This document shows positions 14,709 through 23,155 of a DNA stretch of 24,802 nt, one piece after another. The position numbers and the translations under genes are program-made. The first letter of the stretch is position 1, and each line of letters begins with the position of its first letter. The stretch covers positions 1 to 24,802 of the forward strand of contig JBCCYT010000052.1 of assembly GCA_039188975.1 (NCBI GenBank), given 5' to 3'. The notes under the pieces are model-generated. The model did not search any database and was not told the origin of the DNA. It saw only the letters and a list, made by a program, of their open reading frames with translations. The stretch comes from UBA11606 sp039188975 (GTDB taxonomy: Bacteria > Actinomycetota > Acidimicrobiia > Acidimicrobiales > Aldehydirespiratoraceae).

Positions 14709-17700
14709 TCAGTTGGGGGCGACGCGGGTCAGCGTCGATGGCGGCGACACATTGTCCGCCGCGTCACGAGCTCGGACCTGGTAGCGGTGCACCGAGTCGG
14801 GATCGAGGCCCGAATGCGTGAACGTCGTCGTGTCGGCCCCAACCCACGCCACATAGCTCCAGTTGTCGTGAATCAAATAGCTCGTGACACCGACATTGTC
14901 GCTCGCAGCGTCCCACACCAACGTGATCGACGATCCATCAGCACTCCGCTGCGCCACCACACCATCCGGCGTCGACGGCGCTTCGCTGTCCTCTTCGACC
15001 TCGCCAACCAGGACCTCTTCGATCGCAGTCGGCGCGCTGTAGCTGTTATCCGGAGCCTGAGCCCGGATCTGATATCGGTACGTCTCACCGAACTCCACCG
15101 TGTCGTCAGACCATGACGACTCAGTGAACGGCACCCACTTCACAAACTGGTAATCGCGATGGACCACATACCCCTTCGCACCTGCAACCGGCTCCCACGA
15201 CAACGACACGGCGTCGAGACCGTTCGTCGCGATCACCGGGTTTGCCGGAGTCCCAAACGGAGCCAGACCGTCATCATCGAACACCGTGACCGACTGCAGC
15301 GGGCTCGGCACCGAATACGAGTTGTCCGGCGCCTGCGCCCGAACCTGATATCGATACGTCTCGCCCACAACAACGTCGGTGTCGACCCACTCCCCCACAT
15401 CTGCGGCAACCCACTTCACAAACCGGAAATCCCGATGGATCACATACCCCTTGGTGCCAGCAACCCGGTCCCAACCAAGCGTCACGTCATCAACACCGTT
15501 GCTCACAACCGACACCCCACCCGGCGTACCAAACGGTGGGAGATCCTCGGGTGCGGCGATGCGCACGATCTCGGCTGCGGTCGGCTCTGAGTAGGAATTG
15601 TCACGTGCCTGGGCCCGCACTTGGTAGCGGTACTCGCGACCCTCGACGACATCGTCGTCCAGATAGGCCGTCGTTCCTGGGGGCAGCCACGCAACGAACG
15701 TGTAGTCGCGATGAACGAGGTATCCCTTGGCATTGGCGACAGGGCTCCAACCGATCGTCACCTGGTCAAGACCATTGCGTTCAACCTCGACGCCTGCAGG
15801 CGTCCCAAACGGTGGAAGGTCGGTCTCGGTGCCGAACACGTCGACCTCGACGAGACTGACCACATCTGTGACCGCCCGTTGAATGCGTACGTAGCGTCCC
15901 ACGATCCCGGGTACACGGATTTGTTCGACCGCCGACGCCGTGTCGATCGTCGTCGCCCAGACCGCATCGGCCTGAGCATCGGCCACTGAGCCGTCGTCGA
16001 ACGGCACTGAACCAATCATGACCACGGCGCCATCGAGTTGGTCGGCGCAGCAATCGAGCCTCCGCCAGACATTGATGCCGTCAATCTCGTACGACTGGCC
16101 GAGATCCAGGTCCCACCAAGGCTCTTGCGATTGAGCAGTGACTGCGAGGTCACCGTTCGCCGCCCAGTTCAGGCCGTCACGCTGTCCATCGACGGCATTC
16201 TGGGCAGCCAGCGCCACGCCGTCTTGCACCCAATCGCCATCCTGGCGGGCGGCGCCAGTCTGAGAGCGAGAAGGCCCTTCGGTGGTCGACGAGTCGTCTC
16301 GGTCAGGAATTCCGTCTCCATCTCCGTCGGCCGGTGCCTCCACAAGATCATCCACACCGTCCCGATCCGTATCGCGACCGCCGAAGACGTCCTCTCGGTT
16401 GATCCTGCCGTCGCCGTTGGAATCAAAGACCGCCGCCGGTGATGCGGCGATGTCAAAGATGCCGTCGTTGTCGCTGTCGAGGTCGAGGTGATCCGGGTCA
16501 CCGTCACCGTCCGTGTCCGGAGCAACATCGATGCTCTCGCGTTGCGAGGGATCGTCGACCTGGAAGTCGCCATCTGCGTCGGCAAGACCGATTTCGACGA
16601 CATCCGCAATGCCGTCGCCGTCGGAATCCAGATCCTCGGCGTTGCTGTACCCATCGCCATCGGGGTCATCTCGATCCTCGTCCAAGGCAACCAACGTGAC
16701 GCCGAGCATCGACTGGGGCGCCTCGCCCCACGCCGCAGTGTCGACGTACCAGTCCACGTCACGGGGCACGGTTGACGTCAAGAAGGTTCGACCGTTCCGC
16801 TGGTAGCGCAGCGTCGCACCCACGACCTCGATCGAGAGTTCATCGCCCTGAACGAAGCTCTCGATCGCCCCCTGATTTCGACCCGCCTCATAGACGTAGA
16901 GGTTGCCGGAGCGAAGGTAGAGGGCCCGGTCAATGTCGGTGTGGCTCTCGCCTTCCTCGACCGCACCGAGGCCGATCATGACGGCTTCAGAGCTCGGGGA
17001 CTCGCCCACCTGGAAGCTCAAGCGAAACGCTGAGCCGGGAGCGAGGCCGTAGCTCGAGAAGCGGTCGGAGTTCGCGAATGCCTGCCAGGCTCGGTCGTTT
17101 CCCAACCACTGCAGATCGTTTCCACTCGCCGCCGCCGTCGCAGCGACCAACGGCCACGTGTCGACCGAGAGCGGCTCGGCGTCCGGCAGTGGCCGCAATG
17201 CCGAGTCGGCCGTGTCGGTCAACCCATCGTTGTCGAAGTCGTTTCCGGGATTGTCGCCCTCACAGAATCGGGCGATGCCGCCGAGCCATTCTCCCCGGCG
17301 GGTTCGATTGGCATCGCCCCCGACCCAGAGACACCCGTCGGCCGTCTGGGCAATGGCCCAAACGCCGTAGGTCCGGCGCGACAACCCAACGCTCACCGGG
17401 ATTCGCTCGAACGTCTCGGCGTCGTGAAAGACCAAACCGCCGCCGTAATTGCCATGATGACCAAGCGCTACCACATCGCCGATTCGTTCGATCACCTGGA
17501 TGTCGCCCGTGTCGCCGAAGTAGGCGGTGTGGCGCGGGTCGTTGGTTGCCGGATCCAGAACGTTCAAGAGGTGGTTGCCTCCCCCGACCCAGGTCTGATC
17601 ATTCGCTCGGGTGATGGTGACCGTGTCGTTGTTCCACGCATGGTTCGTCGGGAGCGCCGGCAGGCTGGGAACCGCGGAGCCGTCGGCGAGCCGTACGGTC

Positions 17701-18533
17701 CCGAAGCGCGCTGTATCGGGCAACGCGTCAAGAGCGGTGAAGTACCCGACGAGGTGAACCAGACCTCGATCATGATCGATCGTGAGGTCCCACACGCTCC
17801 CGCCGGTTGGGCGAATGTTCCAGCTGGGGTCCCGTTCGCCGGTGCGGGCGTCGAGCTTCGCAGCGGCGCGGACACTCGCGGTGCCGTTCGCATCGCTGAC
17901 CTGGCTGAACTGACCCCCGATGAAGACGTCATCGCCGTCGACCACGATCTCCTTCACCCAGGCGATCTCGGCCGGGTCGAGTCGACTGACAGAGGCTTGG
18001 AACGTGTCGACGATGGCACCAGAGGACGGGTCCAGACCGACCAGACCCGACCGGGCGACGCCGTTGACCTCGGTGAATTCGCCGCCGACCAACAACACAC
18101 CGTCGTTGGTGATCGACAGGTCGTACACGACCCCGTTCAGTTGTGGGCGCCAGGTCGAGATCCAGTCCCCGGAGTCTCGTTCGAACGCGGCCACGAAGGG
18201 CTGCTCGTGGATCGGGTCCTCTGGGTACCAGAACTCGTTGCGACGAACGCCGGTGAAGACCCCGCCAACGAAAACGAGGTCGCCATGTTCCGCGAAATCC
18301 CACACCTCAGGCTGGGGTCCGGTCCAATCTCGAATGCCGCCGTGGTCCTCGTCGGCGTGGCTGCTGTCACCCCGACCAACGACGCCCCACTCGGCAAACT
18401 GTGGCTCCAGCTGGAGTGTGGTTGGGTCGAACCCGGACGGTTCGGCCGCGGCGGCAGGCGGGCCCGACGGAACGACGACCGTCAGCGTCGACACGAAAAT
18501 GAATGCGCTGAAACTCAGCAGGAAGCGGCGCAT
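14709..18533 (-). CDS. Large secreted modular protein: propeller, Ca-binding repeats, discoidin-like and Fn3-like modules
   Basis: A 1274-residue exported protein. A signal peptide (about 1-30, ending AAAAEP) precedes a beta-propeller-like region to about 424 with repeated VFVGGxFT blades (LVFVGGVFTG, LLVGGEFTEV, VFIGGQFSQV). A LamG-like beta domain spans about 455-615. Asp-rich calcium-binding repeats span about 615-755 (DSDGDGIAD, a dockerin-like DSNGDGRINREDV). An F5/8 type C (discoidin)-like domain spans about 757-903 (PWWDLDLGQSYEIDGI; RYVRIQR). Three near-identical 92-residue Fn3-like modules and a diverged fourth fill about 905-1274. ATG 18533 follows CGGAG. There is no sorting motif or C-terminal TM, so release or non-covalent attachment is likely. 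Architecture fits polysaccharide or matrix binding; no catalytic domain is evident. Confidence 0.88.
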   Translation of the reverse strand: MRRFLLSFSAFIFVSTLTVVVPSGPPAAAAEPSGFDPTTLQLEPQFAEWGVVGRGDSSHADEDHGGIRDWTGPQPEVWDFAEHGDLVFVGGVFTGVRRNEFWYPEDPIHEQPFVAAFERDSGDWISTWRPQLNGVVYDLSITNDGVLLVGGEFTEVNGVARSGLVGLDPSSGAIVDTFQASVSRLDPAEIAWVKEIVVDGDDVFIGGQFSQVSDANGTASVRAAAKLDARTGERDPSWNIRPTGGSVWDLTIDHDRGLVHLVGYFTALDALPDTARFGTVRLADGSAVPSLPALPTNHAWNNDTVTITRANDQTWVGGGNHLLNVLDPATNDPRHTAYFGDTGDIQVIERIGDVVALGHHGNYGGGLVFHDAETFERIPVSVGLSRRTYGVWAIAQTADGCLWVGGDANRTRRGEWLGGIARFCEGDNPGNDFDNDGLTDTADSALRPLPDAEPLSVDTWPLVAATAAASGNDLQWLGNDRAWQAFANSDRFSSYGLAPGSAFRLSFQVGESPSSEAVMIGLGAVEEGESHTDIDRALYLRSGNLYVYEAGRNQGAIESFVQGDELSIEVVGATLRYQRNGRTFLTSTVPRDVDWYVDTAAWGEAPQSMLGVTLVALDEDRDDPDGDGYSNAEDLDSDGDGIADVVEIGLADADGDFQVDDPSQRESIDVAPDTDGDGDPDHLDLDSDNDGIFDIAASPAAVFDSNGDGRINREDVFGGRDTDRDGVDDLVEAPADGDGDGIPDRDDSSTTEGPSRSQTGAARQDGDWVQDGVALAAQNAVDGQRDGLNWAANGDLAVTAQSQEPWWDLDLGQSYEIDGINVWRRLDCCADQLDGAVVMIGSVPFDDGSVADAQADAVWATTIDTASAVEQIRVPGIVGRYVRIQRAVTDVVSLVEVDVFGTETDLPPFGTPAGVEVERNGLDQVTIGWSPVANAKGYLVHRDYTFVAWLPPGTTAYLDDDVVEGREYRYQVRAQARDNSYSEPTAAEIVRIAAPEDLPPFGTPGGVSVVSNGVDDVTLGWDRVAGTKGYVIHRDFRFVKWVAADVGEWVDTDVVVGETYRYQVRAQAPDNSYSVPSPLQSVTVFDDDGLAPFGTPANPVIATNGLDAVSLSWEPVAGAKGYVVHRDYQFVKWVPFTESSWSDDTVEFGETYRYQIRAQAPDNSYSAPTAIEEVLVGEVEEDSEAPSTPDGVVAQRSADGSSITLVWDAASDNVGVTSYLIHDNWSYVAWVGADTTTFTHSGLDPDSVHRYQVRARDAADNVSPPSTLTRVAPN
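14991..15821 (-). repeat. Three tandem 92-residue Fn3-like module repeats
   Basis: Units begin at 15821, 15545 and 15269 on the minus strand, spaced exactly 276 bp and 276 bp. Each begins with a variant of DLPPFGTP. Each carries a KGYxxHRDxxFVxW block and ends YRYQVRAQAxDNSYS. The DNA is also similar, which points to recent tandem duplication. A fourth, diverged unit (LIHDNWSYVAWV) follows to the stop at 14709. Confidence 0.9.
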
Positions 18534-18714
18534 GAGACTCCGTTAGGTGAGAATCGGGGGATGAAATCTCTCTCCACGTCGGACGGTACCGATCGTTTCT
18601 GAGCCTGTCGGGAGTCGTCTGGCCCAACGGCCCTGGACCTTTGGCTCAACTTGGTGGAGCATCGGAGACCGGTGTTCGCAGCGTTGCGGACGTCTCGATC
18701 ACATGGGGGACCTG
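18534..18714. other. Divergent intergenic region (about 180 bp), longest gap in the window
   Basis: This gap separates the secreted-protein gene (-) and the WS/DGAT gene (+). The only firm elements are the ribosome sites at each edge: CGGAG before 18533 on the minus strand and GGGGGA (18705-18710) before 18715. I see no convincing palindrome, RNA gene or paired -35/-10. Confidence 0.5.
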
Positions 18715-20397
18715 ATGAAACAGCTCACGGGAATGGACGTCGGGTTCTTGGTGATGGAGACACCGAACACCTACGGGCATGTCAGCGGCCTGAGCGTGTA
18801 TCAGCGTCCGAGCCCAGATTTCCGCCCGCTCGAGGTCGTCCGCCAGCGCTTCAACACGCTCGTCGGGAACTTCGAACCGTTCCGCCGAAAGCTGGTCGAG
18901 GTGCCGTTCGGGCTCGACCGGCCGTACTGGATCGATGACGCCGACTTCGACCTCGACTTCCACGTCCGTCACATCGGTCTCGCACCACCGGGCGCCGCTG
19001 ACCAACTCGCCGAGCAAGTCGCGAGGATCGTCGGCCGCAAGATGGACCGCTCCCGTCCGCTGTGGGAGGCGTACGTCATCGAAGGGCTCGCCGATGGCCG
19101 CTGGGCGATGCTGCAGAAAACGCACCACGCCACGATCGACGGCGCAGCCGGCGTCATCGCCATGATGATGTTCACCGATGATGGCCCCGACGGTGAGTGG
19201 CACCTCACCGAGCAGCCCTGGGAAGGTGAACAACCGCCAGACCAGAGCGAGGTATTGGGCAAGGCGATCAGCAACCTGGCAATGAACCCAGTCCGTGGCA
19301 CCCGCTTCGGCTTGAAGGTCGTTCGTGATCTGGCCGAGACAGCGGGAGTCTCCACGGTGAGCGGGGCCGCACAAAAGGTGCGATCGGCTCTTGCGTCGGT
19401 CGGAAAACCGCCCTCGGGCGGGAGCTCGGGCATCAATGTGCCCATCACCCCCGCGCCGCCGACGCCATGGAACAAGTCGGTTGGTCCCCACCGTCGTTTC
19501 GCGATGCGCAGCGCGCCGCTCGCAAATCTCAAAGCTCTGAAAGACGCCACGGGTGGCACGATCAACGACATCGTCATGGCTGTCTGCACGGGCGCGCTCC
19601 GTCACTACCTCCTCGACCACGACGCACTACCGGCCGCGAGCCTTCGGGCCATGGTGCCGGTCTCGATCCGGACCTTCGCAGAAGAAGACCCGTGGACGAA
19701 TCGAGTCTCCGCGATCGTCGCCGACCTTCCCACCGAAGTCGAGGATCCGCTCGAACGGGTCGAGCGTTGCCGCGACGCCATGCAAACGGCGAAGAACACC
19801 TTCGATCTCGTCCCGGCGGAGACGCTCGGTCAGGTTGCCGACTACGCCTCGCCCATCGTGTCGACCTCCGCGTTGCGGATGGTCCATCGATTGAAGCTCG
19901 CCGACCGGGTCAATACGCCCGTCAACGTCGTCATTTCGAACGTCCCCGGCCCGCGCGAGCCGCTGTACTTCGCCGGCGCCAAGCTCGACGCCTACATTCC
20001 CGTGTCGACGATTACCGACAACATCGGACTCAACATCACGGTGCACAGCTACGACGATCGGCTCGACTTCGGGCTGATCGCCGATCGTGACCTCGTGCCC
20101 GACCTCTGGCACCTCGTCGACCTTCACATCGCCGAGATCGATCGACTCTTCGAGGCATCAGGCGCCACCTACGCCGTCGAGCCCCCTCCTCCTCCGATGC
20201 GGTTTGGCGGCGACGGGGTTGCTCCGGTCCCGCCCAGCTCGGCCGCGGTCGGAGAGATGATCACCGCACGCGCGGCCATCGACGCCGCCTTGCTCGGCTC
20301 TGACCCCGGCAACGCTCCAGGAACGGCGGTGACCGCACCAGAGCCAGAGAAGGCCGCGGAGAAGAAGCCAAAGAAGGCGAAGAAGGGCAAGCCATAG
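18715..20397 (+). CDS. Wax ester synthase/diacylglycerol acyltransferase (WS/DGAT)
   Basis: A 560-residue acyltransferase that esterifies fatty alcohols or diacylglycerol with acyl-CoA for storage lipid. The N-terminus (MKQLTGMDVGFLVMET) is classic for the family. The catalytic HHxxxDG motif is intact at residues 137-143 (HHATIDG), with PLWE at 115-118. The second family motif ND is at about 284 (INDIVMAVCTGALRHYL). Family members are usually 450-480 residues; this one adds a Pro/Ala-rich linker and a Lys-rich tail (EKKPKKAKKGKP). I choose ATG 18715 because GGGGGA lies four bases upstream and homologues start there; ATG 18703 would add four residues. It acts at the inner membrane/lipid-body surface; the basic tail could aid membrane binding. 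Confidence 0.93.
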   Translation: MKQLTGMDVGFLVMETPNTYGHVSGLSVYQRPSPDFRPLEVVRQRFNTLVGNFEPFRRKLVEVPFGLDRPYWIDDADFDLDFHVRHIGLAPPGAADQLAEQVARIVGRKMDRSRPLWEAYVIEGLADGRWAMLQKTHHATIDGAAGVIAMMMFTDDGPDGEWHLTEQPWEGEQPPDQSEVLGKAISNLAMNPVRGTRFGLKVVRDLAETAGVSTVSGAAQKVRSALASVGKPPSGGSSGINVPITPAPPTPWNKSVGPHRRFAMRSAPLANLKALKDATGGTINDIVMAVCTGALRHYLLDHDALPAASLRAMVPVSIRTFAEEDPWTNRVSAIVADLPTEVEDPLERVERCRDAMQTAKNTFDLVPAETLGQVADYASPIVSTSALRMVHRLKLADRVNTPVNVVISNVPGPREPLYFAGAKLDAYIPVSTITDNIGLNITVHSYDDRLDFGLIADRDLVPDLWHLVDLHIAEIDRLFEASGATYAVEPPPPPMRFGGDGVAPVPPSSAAVGEMITARAAIDAALLGSDPGNAPGTAVTAPEPEKAAEKKPKKAKKGKP

Positions 20398-20424
20398 GCC
20401 GCAACGACGGCGTTGATCGAGATT

Positions 20425-20438
20425 TCACGCGTGCGTGA
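20425..20438. promoter_or_regulatory. Short dyad in the HupE-like gene leader
   Basis: TCACGC-GT-GCGTGA is a perfect 6-bp dyad with a two-base centre, 67 bp before the HupE-like start in a 107-bp gap. It has the form of a small repressor operator, but there is no adjacent regulator gene and GC-rich chance is possible. Confidence 0.25.
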
Positions 20439-20504
20439 TCATGTAGCCCCTCGCGCCTCGCTAGCGTTCGGTTGCTCATCCCTGTCCAACGCCTTGGAGT
20501 CCTC

Positions 20505-21872
20505 GTGAAGCGCATCGCCCGTGTCCTCGTCCTCAGCGTCACCGCATGCGCACTTCTCGTTTCGCTTGCGTCCCCGGCCAGCGCCCATCGCAGCGATGAG
20601 TCATACCTCTACCTCGACATTGGCAAGACCTCCCTGAGCGGCCGGGTCGAAATGCCCTATGGCGATCTCCGCAACGTCTTCGGACTCAGTCTCGAAGGCA
20701 CCGTCGAGGAGATCCGAGCGGAACTCACAGAGAACCTCACCCCGATCCAGGAGTACGCCAAGGCAAAGACCCGCATCGGGGCCCAAGGTGAGGAGTGGGA
20801 GCTGACCTTCGATGGACTTTCGCTGCTGGCCGAAGCCGGCGTGGGCGTCGACGGCGTCGGACACGCCATCTTCCCGTTCACCGTCGATCTGCCGCTCCCA
20901 ACCGTCCCGCAGCTCCTCGAAACCGAATTCACCCCGTTCCTTGAAGAGTTCGCCGACCGCAGCAACATCGTGCTTGTCGCCAACGACTGGAAGCGTGAGG
21001 TTGTCAACGAAGAATCCAACGAACTCCTGGTGGTCAACGCCGACCGGCCCGGCGGCGAGATCGATCTCGGCAGCCCGAACCAGTGGCGGAACTTCACGTC
21101 GAGCGTGGAGCTTGGCCTCGATCACATCAAGACCGGTCCCGACCACATCTTCTTCATTCTCGTGCTGTTGTTGACGTCGGTCCTCGTTCTGCAGAACCTG
21201 ACCTGGAAACCGTCGCCGAGCTTCACCTACTCGTTTGGCCGAGTTGTCATCGTCGCGACGATGTTCACGATTGCGCACTCGATCACGTTCACGCTCGCGG
21301 GGCTCGACCTCATCCCGCTGCCGCCGTCGAAGTTCACCGAAACGCTCATCGCTGTCTCGATCGGCGCAGCGGCACTGCACAACCTCCGACCGGTGCTTGG
21401 CCATCGGGAATGGGCCCTCGCGTTTGCGTTCGGCCTCTTCCACGGCATGGGGTTCGCCGGCCTGGTCTCCGACCTCGACATCGGTCGCCGCAGTCAGCTC
21501 GTGTCGCTGCTGGGCCGAAACGTCGGTATCGAGATCGGCCAGCTCATCATCATCGCCATCGTCTTCCCGGGTCTGTTTCTGCTCCGGCGGACCCGCTACT
21601 ACACGATGCTCCTGCACTTCTTCTCGGTTGCCCTTGCCGTCGTCAGCCTCGTCTGGGTCTTCGAACGAGTCTTTGAGTTCGACGCCGGCATCAACGACAC
21701 CATCGACGTTCTCGTCGACTGGCCGCGATCGTTCTTCGGCGCCGTGATCTTCACCGTCATCGCCGGTGCCGCGTACAAGCGAGAAGAAGCGACCGGTTCG
21801 CTCCTAGAGGTCGGCACGCCGCCGTCAACTAGCGCCGATGTGGCGAGCGACGACGTTCCGCAGCACGTCTGA
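20505..21872 (+). CDS. HupE/UreJ-like membrane protein
   Basis: A 455-residue protein of the HupE/UreJ_2 type. A signal peptide (about 1-27, ending ASPASA) precedes an exported domain of about 170 residues. A membrane domain of about six or seven TM segments follows, with the conserved His-rich signatures GLDHIKTGPDHIFFIL (about 204-219), FHGMGFAG (about 312-319) and NVGIEIGQL (about 339-347). Related HupE/UreJ proteins are linked to nickel or cobalt uptake, and the His/Asp residues within membrane segments fit metal binding; transport by this subfamily is not established. GTG 20505 follows GGAG (20496-20499). Its end overlaps the convergent acyl-CoA dehydrogenase gene by 48 bp. No hydrogenase or urease genes are nearby. 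Confidence 0.87.
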   Translation: MKRIARVLVLSVTACALLVSLASPASAHRSDESYLYLDIGKTSLSGRVEMPYGDLRNVFGLSLEGTVEEIRAELTENLTPIQEYAKAKTRIGAQGEEWELTFDGLSLLAEAGVGVDGVGHAIFPFTVDLPLPTVPQLLETEFTPFLEEFADRSNIVLVANDWKREVVNEESNELLVVNADRPGGEIDLGSPNQWRNFTSSVELGLDHIKTGPDHIFFILVLLLTSVLVLQNLTWKPSPSFTYSFGRVVIVATMFTIAHSITFTLAGLDLIPLPPSKFTETLIAVSIGAAALHNLRPVLGHREWALAFAFGLFHGMGFAGLVSDLDIGRRSQLVSLLGRNVGIEIGQLIIIAIVFPGLFLLRRTRYYTMLLHFFSVALAVVSLVWVFERVFEFDAGINDTIDVLVDWPRSFFGAVIFTVIAGAAYKREEATGSLLEVGTPPSTSADVASDDVPQHV

Positions 21873-23009
21873 CGAGCCGGAATACACCAACCCGCCAACC
21901 GCATCACGGAGCTGACGCTCCACGCCAAACTCGGACAGGTAGCCGCGGGCGCCATGGATCATTGTCGCATCGAGCGACGAGGCGATCCCGGCGTCCGCGG
22001 CACCGATTTTGGCCAGCGACGCGGCCAGACCGAACCCACGACCACTGACCTCGGCCATCGCCGCACGGTAGAGCATCAGGCGACTCTGCTCGTGGCGCTC
22101 CTTCATGGCGACGAGCCGATGTGAGACCGCCTGGTATTGAACAATCCGCTGGCCGCCCTGCTCACGGTCCTTCGCATACGCGATGGCCTCGTCGAGCTGA
22201 CGTTCCATCGCGCCGATCCGCGGGGCGAAGATGTACGCCCGCTCGACGTCGAGCACCGCACCAAACATGCTTGCACCGGCTCCCTCCCGGCCGAGCAACG
22301 ACTCGGGAGGCAGCACGACATCGTGGAACTCGATGTCACCGAACGGGATCGTGCGCATGCCCATCTTCTCGTGGACCTGCTCACGGACGACCCCTGGCGT
22401 GTCCATCGGCACCAGGAAGGCCGACACCCCCCAGCTGCCGGCGTCGGGGCGAGTCGACGCGAACACGACACACAGGTCGGTGAGCGGCCCGAACGTCACG
22501 TACGCCTTGTGCCCGTTCAGTACATAGGTCCCATCGGCTTGGCGTTCCGCTCGGGCCTTCAACGCAAAGGCGTCCGACCCCGAGTCGGGTTCGGTCATCG
22601 CGAACGACGCAAAACGGGTGCCATCCAGGAGTCCGGGAAGCCAGCGTTCGCACTGCTCGTCGGTGCCGAACCGCACGAGCGCAACCTGGGTGGTGACCAT
22701 CTGGCTCGCCAGTGCGTACGGCAGACCATTGTCGGCGCAGCCGTAGCCGAAGCCTTCGAGCGTGAGCAGCGACGTCGCGAGGTCGGCTCCGAGCCCGCCA
22801 CGAGCTTCCGGAACCATGAGTCGAGGAATCCCTCGTTCTGCGCACGTGCGCCAATCGTCGAGCGAGAACGTCGACTCCCGATCGCGTGCGACGAGATCAG
22901 CGGAGCCGAGCTCCTGTGCCGCCCACGCCGCCGTCTCCCGCTTCACCGGGTGATCGAGGTCGATCATCGCCTGAGCGAGCGCCACGAGGTCGGCGTCGGT
23001 ATCAGCCAT
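21825..23009 (-). CDS. Acyl-CoA dehydrogenase family protein
   Basis: A 394-residue FAD flavoenzyme of normal length that introduces an alpha,beta double bond into an acyl thioester. The flavin/substrate signature FAMTEPDSGSD is at about 136-146. The C-terminal helix region reads VYSGSSDVLRN, so the residue at the MCAD catalytic-glutamate position is Ser377. A glutamate does occur at Glu256 (LDVERAYIF), the position used as catalytic base in long-chain and isovaleryl-CoA dehydrogenases. The enzyme is therefore probably active with that arrangement. ATG 23009 follows AAAGGAG at seven bases; the longer frame upstream is spurious. It is divergent from the adenylating enzyme across 146 bp, which raises the possibility that its substrate is a carrier-bound acyl or aminoacyl group. 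Confidence 0.92.
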   Translation of the reverse strand: MADTDADLVALAQAMIDLDHPVKRETAAWAAQELGSADLVARDRESTFSLDDWRTCAERGIPRLMVPEARGGLGADLATSLLTLEGFGYGCADNGLPYALASQMVTTQVALVRFGTDEQCERWLPGLLDGTRFASFAMTEPDSGSDAFALKARAERQADGTYVLNGHKAYVTFGPLTDLCVVFASTRPDAGSWGVSAFLVPMDTPGVVREQVHEKMGMRTIPFGDIEFHDVVLPPESLLGREGAGASMFGAVLDVERAYIFAPRIGAMERQLDEAIAYAKDREQGGQRIVQYQAVSHRLVAMKERHEQSRLMLYRAAMAEVSGRGFGLAASLAKIGAADAGIASSLDATMIHGARGYLSEFGVERQLRDAVGGLVYSGSSDVLRNVVARHIGAS

Positions 23010-23155
23010 CGTCGGCTCCTTTGCAGGGATTGGTTGCATCCGCAACGCCGGTTCGCTCCGTACTGCGTCCGGCGGCACCGCCGCCTTCGAGGAACATGGA
23101 CGTGAGATCGAAGGCGATAGACACGGTGCCGGCGATCGTAGCCAGCCGGACCGCA

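Noticed and set aside
13375..14784. 469-codon open frame on + opposite the HD-GYP gene
   Set aside because: His/Arg-rich, no hydrophobic core or motif, and antisense to an intact HD-GYP protein.
17424..18602. 392-codon open frame on + opposite the large secreted protein
   Set aside because: The minus-strand gene has a signal peptide, repeats and domain motifs; the plus frame has none.
23033..23046. GTTGC-ATCC-GCAAC dyad in the divergent ACAD/adenylation gap as an operator
   Set aside because: Arms of only five bases in GC-rich DNA, with no neighbouring regulator gene; too weak to call.
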